Shown here: positions 1 to 4,936 of the stretch, piece by piece
Layout: every line of letters starts with the position of its first letter
Numbering within the stretch: the stretch's first letter is position 1
Made by a program: the position numbers and the translations under genes
Source: Bacteroidales bacterium UBA2632
GTDB taxonomy: Bacteria > Bacteroidota > Bacteroidia > Bacteroidales > Dysgonomonadaceae
Assembly (NCBI GenBank): GCA_002359825.1
Contig: DENY01000089.1
Span: forward strand, 1 to 6,293
DNA length: 6,293 nt
Direction: 5' to 3'
The notes under the pieces: model-generated
The model's database searches: none
What the model was told of the DNA's origin: nothing
What the model saw: the letters and a program-made list of their open reading frames with translations, nothing else

Positions 1-240
1 TACAAGAAACGGCAATAAATGAGAGGCAAAGCAATGCCAAACTTATTTGAAATACTTTTTTCATTTGTTTATTCTTTTCAAATCAATTAATAATTTTCCA
101 CTATAATAATAACAAAGATAGAAATAAGACTATAAAAAGAACTCATGAAGTGTGTGAAAATAAATTAAATGATTTACTCTTACATCTAATAGTCATAAAT
201 TGTCTTTGTTTAGACTTAAAAAACCGGCATCTTTTTGAAC
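1..240. other. A/T-rich non-coding stretch downstream of the DUF3472 gene
   Basis: No convincing gene is seen here. All three plus-strand frames close early (stops at 16-18, 20-22 and 48-50), so the first 50 bases could hold the last codons of a gene entering from the left, but nothing identifies it. A small hairpin (GGCA 25-28 with TGCC 35-38) and a loose inverted repeat (ATTTGAAA 45-52, TTTCAAAT 76-83) are present. Both are easy to get by chance at this base composition. The rest holds nothing recognisable apart from a weak terminator candidate at 216-239. Confidence 0.6.
216..239 (-). terminator. weak candidate terminator of the DUF3472 gene
   Basis: Immediately after the minus-strand stop codon, an A-run and a T-run flank the short GC-containing segment GATGCCGG. 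Read on the minus strand this gives an imperfect stem made almost only of A-T pairs, followed by a T tract. The position is right for a terminator, but the stem lacks the GC-rich base of a standard intrinsic terminator, so this is a low-confidence call. Confidence 0.22.
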
Positions 241-1512
241 TTATAAGCTTTCTAACATATCAAAATCGATAATGGGAGGTTCAGGTATTGGCTCTGATTT
301 GAACTTTTCTCCAAAAGGGGTAGAGTCGCTAAAGAAACCACAGTTTTGTAAGAAGAATTTATTTTCTTCTTGGCTGTATCCTCCTTTATAATCTTTTCTT
401 ACTCCTTGTTTTGCAGTAGCATCGTGGGAAAACGAAGATTTGTCTCCTGCAATCCATTTACCACTTTTACTTCTGTACCATTGATTTCCAAAATAGACTT
501 TGCGCGTAATGTATCCTTGCTCTGGAATGAAGTTTTCTAAAAACGAATGTGCACGTTTATAATAGGTGTCTGTTTGTGGTCGCAAGAAGCTGGCAATCAA
601 TAACCATTTGTTTTCATCTGCAGCATAAAAATACGAAGTATATATTGTACTGCCATCCCCCGTTGGTTTGATCTGAGTGAGGAATTTATAAGTGTTTCCC
701 GCTGTCCAGTTATATTTAAGATAGCTTTGTCCACCTGATCCTTCGTTGCCAAATTCGCCAATATGAACATTCTCACCACGACGAAGCATTTTAATTTTCA
801 TACTATCGGGAATCAATTTAGGGTCTTGTGTGTCAAAAGGACTCCAAACAGAAAAAAGAACCCGACGTTCTGTGGGAGAATTTACCTGCATACCAAAATA
901 ACCTTCACCAAAGCCATTTGCCATATAATAACTACCCATAACATCATTGTCTTTTGGAACTGTTATCTCGTTATAAAACCATTCGATTGTATCTTTTGGC
1001 ATCGCAAAATTAAGATGTACGGAAGGACCTCTGCGAGCAAAGTAGTCGGAGAAGTTGTGTACATAAACTATGTCGTCATCATCTGTTTCTATTAAGAAAG
1101 ACTCTATTTCTCCAAAATTGTCACCCGTTTTATTCAATCCCTCAAGCGACATAGAAGTGTAACCCGCCTGATTCAAAACAAGAGTCGCTACCCTTTTAGT
1201 AAAGTTACCTTCTTCTAGTCTAATAGTTTTGCTTATTTCATTGTTCGAAAATTTTATCTCAGATTTACCCTTTTCTAATCTTCCTTTTATAGACACTGTT
1301 ATAGTTTGAGGCTTGGAAAAATAAACGAAAGTATTTATTTTTGAATTCTCACTTGTCCAATTTATAAGACCATTGTTGGATATTTTAGCACCTGCTCTAT
1401 CATTTATTACATAACTGTTCCCACTAAAGTTGACTATGTGATTAGAATTTTGAGCTAACAAGTGCGAAAATGATAAACATACCCCAAGAAATAACAGAAT
1501 GAATTTGTGCAT
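241..1512 (-). CDS. exported DUF5077-DUF3472 domain protein of unknown function
   Basis: The 423-residue product starts with a clear Sec signal peptide: Lys3, a hydrophobic core, and likely cleavage after Ala20 (LLA|Q). It should therefore be exported to the periplasm or beyond; no lipobox cysteine is visible. Residues of about 25-145 look like the beta-rich DUF5077 domain found at the N-terminus of such proteins, and about 150-405 fit DUF3472. The latter half is rich in aromatic and glycine residues (for example GFGEGYFGMQ near 200 and VYFGNQWYRS near 340), which suggests a beta-sandwich fold and perhaps carbohydrate binding. Both assignments are by recognition, without a profile search. The architecture is common in Bacteroidetes, and no catalytic role has been established to my knowledge. 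The ATG at 1510-1512 is chosen because it directly precedes the signal peptide. The gene is transcribed away from the efflux cluster, shares its upstream region, and has no evident functional link to it. Confidence 0.82.
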   Translation of the reverse strand: MHKFILLFLGVCLSFSHLLAQNSNHIVNFSGNSYVINDRAGAKISNNGLINWTSENSKINTFVYFSKPQTITVSIKGRLEKGKSEIKFSNNEISKTIRLEEGNFTKRVATLVLNQAGYTSMSLEGLNKTGDNFGEIESFLIETDDDDIVYVHNFSDYFARRGPSVHLNFAMPKDTIEWFYNEITVPKDNDVMGSYYMANGFGEGYFGMQVNSPTERRVLFSVWSPFDTQDPKLIPDSMKIKMLRRGENVHIGEFGNEGSGGQSYLKYNWTAGNTYKFLTQIKPTGDGSTIYTSYFYAADENKWLLIASFLRPQTDTYYKRAHSFLENFIPEQGYITRKVYFGNQWYRSKSGKWIAGDKSSFSHDATAKQGVRKDYKGGYSQEENKFFLQNCGFFSDSTPFGEKFKSEPIPEPPIIDFDMLESL

Positions 1513-1558
1513 ATTTTTAATTTTATTTTCTATAAACGATCCGTAAATCCTCCTCTCG

Positions 1559-1592
1559 TTTGCATTGTCACAAAAATAGAGAATTATTTTTG
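1559..1592 (+). promoter_or_regulatory. possible distal promoter towards the TetR gene
   Basis: TATTTTTG at 1585-1592 fits the Bacteroidetes -7 consensus TAnnTTTG. A TTTG at 1559-1562 lies 22 bp upstream as a possible -33 box, at the long end of usual spacing. If used, its transcript would run through the palindrome at 1651-1678. The promoter at 1664-1695 is better spaced and closer to the gene, so this one is only a secondary candidate. Confidence 0.2.
1571..1578 (-). promoter_or_regulatory. candidate -7 element for the DUF3472 gene
   Basis: Read on the minus strand this is TATTTTTG, a full match to the Bacteroidetes -7 consensus TAnnTTTG, about 60 bp upstream of the minus-strand ATG. No TTTG is found at the expected -33 distance, so the promoter would be weak or use another determinant. 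The site forms an 8-bp inverted repeat with the plus-strand -7-like element at 1585-1592, with 6 bp between them. Confidence 0.35.
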
Positions 1593-1650
1593 CACTACCC
1601 TTCTTATATAGAAAAAGAATAACAACTTTTAATTAGGGGAATCTAAACAA

Positions 1651-1678
1651 TTTGATTTAATCATTTGTTTAAATCAAA
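1651..1678. promoter_or_regulatory. perfect 10-bp inverted repeat, candidate TetR operator
   Basis: TTTGATTTAA (1651-1660) and TTAAATCAAA (1669-1678) are exact reverse complements separated by 8 bp. TetR-family dimers usually bind such palindromes next to their own gene and block transcription. The spacer contains the TTTG at 1664-1667 that serves as the -33 box of the nearest promoter, so a bound dimer would cover the promoter. The gene starting 43 bp downstream encodes a TetR-type protein, so autoregulation of the whole cluster is the simplest reading. A/T-rich palindromes arise by chance more easily than others, but perfection and position argue for function. Confidence 0.6.
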
Positions 1679-1695
1679 AATAAAACCTACTTTTG
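1664..1695 (+). promoter_or_regulatory. Bacteroidetes-type promoter of the TetR/efflux cluster
   Basis: TTTG at 1664-1667 and TACTTTTG at 1688-1695 match the Bacteroidetes -33 and -7 boxes (TTTG and TAnnTTTG) with a 20-bp gap, within the usual range. Transcription would begin near 1702, giving a short A-rich leader of roughly 20 nt before the ATG at 1721. The -33 box lies in the spacer of the palindrome at 1651-1678, which suggests repressor control. Confidence 0.6.
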
Positions 1696-1720
1696 CACCA
1701 CAACATTCGAAAACATAAAA

Positions 1721-2323
1721 ATGAAAAGCGAGATGAACGAAGAATTAACAACAGAAGAAAAAATAATTGCTGCTGCCCGTAAGCTCTTTATGCATAAGGG
1801 GTTTAGCGCAACCCGCACAAGAGATATTGCCGATGAAGCAGGTATAAATTTAGCCTTGTTGAATTATTACTTTCGAAGCAAGCAAAACTTGTTTCAGATA
1901 ATCATAGAAGAAAAATTTGGCAAGCTATTCGGGATTATTACCCCTATTCTCTCTGATAAAGAAATATCTCTTGAAAAGAAAATTGAAACATTAGTTGAAA
2001 GCTATACGAGTATGTTGTTGGAAAATGAGGACTTGCCTCTTTTTGTTTTGAGTGAAATAAAATCAAATGAGTTTATAGCAGAAAGAGTGAAACAAAATGC
2101 TGAAATACTTTCTCAGCCAGTAATAGAGAATCAATTGAGAGAGAGAGGATTTACAATATCAAGTTTCAACTTTATAATGAATGTGATGAGTTTGACACTC
2201 TTTCCATTTATGTCAAAACCACTGTTTGTATCATCTGGTTTAATAAAGGAAGAAGAATTTGTTAGTTTCATAACAGAACGCAAAAAAGATATCCCAATTT
2301 GGGTAATGAATACATTAAAATAA
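1721..2323 (+). CDS. TetR/AcrR-family transcriptional regulator
   Basis: This 200-residue protein has the usual length for a TetR-type repressor. Residues of about 11-60 form the N-terminal DNA-binding domain: helix 1 (EKIIAAARKLF), the turn KGFSATRTRDIADEAG, and the recognition-helix motif NLALLNYYFRSKQNLF at 43-58, a family hallmark. The remaining residues form the helical ligand-binding and dimer domain, which is too variable to predict the ligand. The ATG at 1721 follows the A-rich leader of the mapped promoter; an in-frame ATG at 1733 is an alternative and would remove only four residues. It is first in the cluster, with the TolC-type gene beginning 7 nt after its stop, so it is probably co-transcribed with and represses the export genes. 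The arrangement parallels E. coli CecR next to ybhGFSR, but no orthology is claimed. Confidence 0.93.
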   Translation: MKSEMNEELTTEEKIIAAARKLFMHKGFSATRTRDIADEAGINLALLNYYFRSKQNLFQIIIEEKFGKLFGIITPILSDKEISLEKKIETLVESYTSMLLENEDLPLFVLSEIKSNEFIAERVKQNAEILSQPVIENQLRERGFTISSFNFIMNVMSLTLFPFMSKPLFVSSGLIKEEEFVSFITERKKDIPIWVMNTLK

Positions 2324-2330
2324 TAGATCT

Positions 2331-3593
2331 ATGAAATTGAGAAAATTGTTTTTTTTAGTAGCACTATTTGTCTTTTCTATTGTGGCTAAAGCACAAGTAG
2401 TAACATTGGAGGAATGTCACAGTATGGCAAGAGAAAACTACCCTGCGATTGCAAGATTTTCTATTATAGAAGAGAGCAAAAACTACACCTTGGCCAATGC
2501 CAATAAAGCTTATTTTCCACAGTTATCCTTGGAGGCAAAAGCAACTTATCAATCTGATGTGATTACAATTCCTTTGGACATGCCAGGATTAGAAATTCCA
2601 GTTCCCGATAAAGATCAATATCAAATAGTGGCACAAGCCAATCAGATAATATGGGATGGTGGAAAGATAGCTGCAAAAAAAGAAATGGTTAAAGCGGGAG
2701 CTCAAGCAGAGGAGAAACAATTAGAAACTGAATTATATGCTCTACGAGAGAGAGTAAATGGCCTTTACTTTGGCATTTTGCTTATGCAAGAGCAATTAAA
2801 ACAACAGAGCGTTTTAGAAGAAGAGTTGCAACGCAACCACGATAAAGTAGAGAGTTACGTTGAAAATGGTATTGCTAATCAAGGAGATTTAAGTGCGGTG
2901 AAAATTGAAATGCTCAAAGCTGGACAGCAAAGGATTCAAATGGAATCTGCCAAAGAAGCTTATTTGCAGATGTTGTCTATACTGACAGGGAAAGCTTTAA
3001 GCAATGAATCTGAGTTTGTAAAACCTCAGATTTCAGACAACAACTCCCTTGTGACTATTAAGAGACCCGAACTTGATCTATTTACAGCGCAACAAGCTAC
3101 AATAGATGCACAGAGTACAGATTTGAAATCGAGCATCATGCCTGTTATTGGTGCATTTGTGCAAGGTGGATACGGAAAACCTGGATTGAATATGTTACAA
3201 AATGAATTTGATACATTTTTTTTGGGAGGCATCAAACTTTCTTGGAATATAGGCAATTTATATACCTTCAAAAACAGTCTCAAGGCTAATGAATTAAAAA
3301 AGTTGAGCATAGACACACAGCGTGATACTTTTATACATAATCTTACTATGCAAATATCGCAGCAACAAAACGAAATTGAAAAATATCGTAAAACTATGAG
3401 AGACGACGAAGAGATAATTCGTTTACAACAACAAATAAAAGATGCCGCCGATGCAAAAGTTGAAAACGGAGCAATGACAGTCTCCGATATGTTGAAAGAG
3501 TTGACAGCTTTGGATATGGCAAAACAAGCTAAGCTACTGCACGAAATACAGCATATAAACTCAATTTATACACTTAAAAACACAACCAACTAA
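2331..3593 (+). CDS. TolC-family outer-membrane efflux channel protein
   Basis: The 420-residue product begins with a Sec signal peptide (KLRK, hydrophobic core, likely cleavage after Ala21 in AKA|Q). The mature start VVTLEECHSMARENYPAI is the typical opening of outer-membrane efflux proteins. Two long helical repeats follow, at about 25-220 and 240-415, each containing a short beta-hairpin segment (near 68-107 and 268-308) that would build the trimeric membrane barrel. The helices would form the periplasmic tunnel. The segment QANQIIWDGGKIAAKKEM near 103-120 and its counterpart KLSWNIGNLYTFKNSLKAN near 302-320 mark the internal duplication of the family. It sits 7 nt after the regulator and 19 nt before the adaptor gene, so the three are very likely one transcript. 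It would form the exit duct for the substrate pumped by the ABC module downstream. Confidence 0.93.
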   Translation: MKLRKLFFLVALFVFSIVAKAQVVTLEECHSMARENYPAIARFSIIEESKNYTLANANKAYFPQLSLEAKATYQSDVITIPLDMPGLEIPVPDKDQYQIVAQANQIIWDGGKIAAKKEMVKAGAQAEEKQLETELYALRERVNGLYFGILLMQEQLKQQSVLEEELQRNHDKVESYVENGIANQGDLSAVKIEMLKAGQQRIQMESAKEAYLQMLSILTGKALSNESEFVKPQISDNNSLVTIKRPELDLFTAQQATIDAQSTDLKSSIMPVIGAFVQGGYGKPGLNMLQNEFDTFFLGGIKLSWNIGNLYTFKNSLKANELKKLSIDTQRDTFIHNLTMQISQQQNEIEKYRKTMRDDEEIIRLQQQIKDAADAKVENGAMTVSDMLKELTALDMAKQAKLLHEIQHINSIYTLKNTTN

Positions 3594-3612
3594 TAAAAAA
3601 CAATTAAAGAAT

Positions 3613-4527
3613 ATGAAATCAATATCTTTACTATACATGGGATTAGGGATGCTATTACTTTCCTCCTGCTCCAACCAAAACGGAGAGTATGATGCTTCGG
3701 GTTCATTTGAAGCTACAGAAATAATTGTCTCCGCTGAGGCATCAGGAAAAATTGAACAACTTGACGTGATAGAAGGACAGCAACTTGAAAAGGGTCAGCA
3801 AATAGGTCTGATAGATACTACACAACTCTATTTTCAGAAGATGAACTTACTCACCAATGTAAAAGGAGTGCGTTCGCAACAACCTAATATAGCAGCTCAA
3901 ACTGCCTCTATAAAAGAACAAATAACTACATTGGAGAGAGAAAAACAACGCACCCAAAATTTAATTAAAGCAAATGCAGGAACTCAAAAACAGTTGGACG
4001 ACATAAATGGTCAAATAGAAGTCTTGCAAAAACAGCTTTCTGCATCACAATCAACTTTGCAAAAGAGCAGCCAAAACATCACAGCTCAAAGTTCGGCCCT
4101 CGATATTCAGATAGAGCAAATAGAAGACAGGTTGCAAAGATCTATTATAACGAGTCCCATAACAGGAATTGTGCTCAATAAATATGCTGAACAAGGAGAA
4201 TTGGCAAACATGGGATCACCCTTGTTTAAGGTGGCGAACATCAATAATATGCATCTCCGAGTGTTTGTTACTAACGATCAACTATCATCCGTAAAACTAA
4301 ATGACACGGTGCAGGTGTTTGTTGATAACAGAGAGGAGGATGGTAGCAATAAAAAAGCTTACGAAGGTGTGGTGACATGGATTTCAGATAAGTCAGAATT
4401 TACCCCAAAAACTATTCAAACCAAAAACGAACGTGCCAACCTGGTGTATGCTATGAAGGTGTTCGTGAAGAATGACGGGTTTTTGAAGATTGGGATGTAT
4501 GGGGAAGTTAAATTCAATTATGAATGA
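3613..4527 (+). CDS. HlyD-family periplasmic adaptor, predicted lipoprotein
   Basis: This 304-residue membrane-fusion protein joins an inner-membrane ABC exporter to the outer-membrane channel. A signal peptide ends in the lipobox L16-S-S-C19, so it should be lipid-anchored in the inner membrane. The first lipoyl half is at about 30-70 (VSAEASGKIEQLDVIEGQQL), a Gln/Lys-rich coiled-coil hairpin at 92-176, and the second lipoyl half at 179-208 (SPITGIVLNKYAEQGELANMG). A beta-barrel domain follows to about 300. The segment EFTPKTIQTKNERANLVYAMKV near 262-283 is typical of adaptors paired with ABC-2 type exporters such as YbhG and YhiI. The end is odd: a 7-bp tandem array begins at 4516, so the last three residues (NYE) and the TGA stop lie in repeat DNA, as if an insertion had replaced the original terminus. 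The fold itself looks complete. Confidence 0.92.
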   Translation: MKSISLLYMGLGMLLLSSCSNQNGEYDASGSFEATEIIVSAEASGKIEQLDVIEGQQLEKGQQIGLIDTTQLYFQKMNLLTNVKGVRSQQPNIAAQTASIKEQITTLEREKQRTQNLIKANAGTQKQLDDINGQIEVLQKQLSASQSTLQKSSQNITAQSSALDIQIEQIEDRLQRSIITSPITGIVLNKYAEQGELANMGSPLFKVANINNMHLRVFVTNDQLSSVKLNDTVQVFVDNREEDGSNKKAYEGVVTWISDKSEFTPKTIQTKNERANLVYAMKVFVKNDGFLKIGMYGEVKFNYE

Positions 4528-4550
4528 CGAATTACGAATTACGAATGTGG
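4516..4550. repeat. heptamer tandem array AATTACG, overlapping a gene end
   Basis: Five consecutive 7-bp units are visible: AATTATG, AATGACG, AATTACG, AATTACG and AATGTGG. The central two are identical and the outer ones degenerate. The array covers the last codons and the stop (4525-4527) of the adaptor gene and forms the left edge of the unusual 409-bp gap. Degenerate heptamer arrays of this kind resemble the short tandemly repeated repetitive (STRR) sequences described in cyanobacteria; that is a comparison of form, not shown homology. Confidence 0.8.
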
Positions 4551-4556
4551 CTGTTA

Positions 4557-4590
4557 TTTGCAGATTGCAGGGAATTCAATGGACAATGAT
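4557..4590. repeat. two short heptamer duplications (TTTGCAG, CAATGGA types)
   Basis: TTTGCAG (4557-4563) is followed directly by ATTGCAG (4564-4570). After six bases, CAATGGA (4577-4583) is followed by CAATGAT (4584-4590). Each pair is a degenerate two-copy tandem repeat with the same 7-bp period as the neighbouring arrays but a different sequence. Alone each would be unremarkable; the shared period in one small region makes them notable. Confidence 0.55.
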
Positions 4591-4592
4591 TT

Positions 4593-4613
4593 TTAATTGT
4601 TAATTGTTAATGA
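4593..4613. repeat. heptamer tandem array TTAATTG
   Basis: Three units, TTAATTG, TTAATTG and TTAATGA, lie end to end. It has the same period as the array at 4516-4550 and closes the left repeat cluster. The last unit supplies the ATG at 4610 that opens a small open frame (4610-4768). Confidence 0.7.
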
Positions 4614-4848
4614 ACTGCTTACTTGAAGATTGGAGAGACGACGATTTATTGCGCCCGAATAATCAACAAAATAGCACCCTCCGTACAGACGACCTACAGG
4701 ATGCATCTGGTAAATCAATTCAACTTCCCCGCTCACGCCAATTTGTAATACTTCGACATATTCAGTAACTATCGGTATGTTGCGAAGCAAAAGTAAATAG
4801 AATAAAAGGTTTGCTGATGCGACATGCTTTTAAGTAGAAAGTTGTAGT
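4614..4848. other. unassigned core of the 409-bp gap, possible small mobile or repeated element
   Basis: No known gene, tRNA or terminator is recognised here. Base composition is visibly richer in G and C than the flanking arrays, at least for 4625-4745. A plus-strand open frame of 52 codons runs from an ATG at 4610 to a stop at 4768. A minus-strand frame of 65 codons is open from a TTG at 4790 to 4593, ending inside the TTAATTG array. Neither has a recognised domain, a signal peptide or a convincing translation start, and both may be chance. Given the heptamer arrays on both sides and the tight spacing elsewhere in the cluster, the core may be an inserted non-autonomous element, but no clear terminal inverted repeats or target-site duplication were found by eye. 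Confidence 0.4.
4788..4795 (-). promoter_or_regulatory. isolated minus-strand -7-like element in the gap
   Basis: On the minus strand this reads TACTTTTG, identical to the -7 box proposed for the TetR promoter. No TTTG is found about 20 bp upstream on that strand. If functional it would transcribe the core leftwards, antisense to the end of the adaptor gene. A chance match is quite possible. Confidence 0.2.
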
Positions 4849-4852
4849 GCTC

Positions 4853-4883
4853 GCTACTGAGTGCTGATCGCTAATAGCTAAAC
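4853..4883. repeat. degenerate heptamer array GCTAATA type
   Basis: GCTACTG (4853-4859), a 3-bp interruption, then GCTGATC, GCTAATA and GCTAAAC in direct succession to 4883. The units share GCT at the same place with a 7-bp period and variable ends. It starts the right-hand repeat cluster of the gap. Confidence 0.55.
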
Positions 4884-4903
4884 AGAGAATAAATAACAAG
4901 ACA

Positions 4904-4931
4904 TTGTCATTTGTCAACTATCAATTTAATT
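4904..4931. repeat. degenerate heptamer array TTGTCAA type, at the ATPase start
   Basis: TTGTCAT, TTGTCAA, CTATCAA and TTTAATT follow one another with a 7-bp period, ending 5 bp before the ATG of the first ATPase. The array occupies the whole region where a ribosome binding site would lie, and no purine-rich Shine-Dalgarno sequence is present. The first unit contains a TTG that keeps the ATPase frame open upstream, but this is not a likely start. Confidence 0.65.
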
Positions 4932-4936
4932 ATACA

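Noticed and set aside
45..83. Inverted repeat ATTTGAAA / TTTCAAAT with a 23-nt spacer
   Set aside because: Only 8 bp of A/T-rich sequence with a long spacer and no adjacent gene start; expected by chance in this composition.
597..779. 60-codon minus-strand open frame
   Set aside because: It sits within the DUF3472 coding region on the same strand in another frame and has no promoter or domain.
763..1095. 110-codon plus-strand open frame
   Set aside because: It lies fully antisense inside the DUF3472 gene, has no recognisable domain and an unnatural composition; a shadow frame.
3026..3316. 96-codon minus-strand open frame
   Set aside because: Antisense to the well-supported TolC-type gene, with no homology recognised.
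4593..4790. Minus-strand 65-codon frame as a confident gene
   Set aside because: It starts only at a TTG, ends in a tandem repeat, has no domain or clear ribosome site, and overlaps a plus-strand open frame. It is kept only as a point to check.
4842..4857. Hairpin GTAGTGCTCGCTAC as a terminator of the adaptor transcript
   Set aside because: The stem is at most 5 bp including a wobble pair, no T-run follows, and it lies over 300 bp from the adaptor stop.
4516..4931. CRISPR array
   Set aside because: The units are 7 bp, directly tandem and degenerate; there are no 20-40 bp repeats with regular spacers and no cas genes in view.
4904..4936. TTG at 4904 as the start of the first ATPase
   Set aside because: The extra 11 codons are made of heptamer repeat sequence and lie before the conserved N-terminal strand; ATG 4937 begins exactly at the domain.
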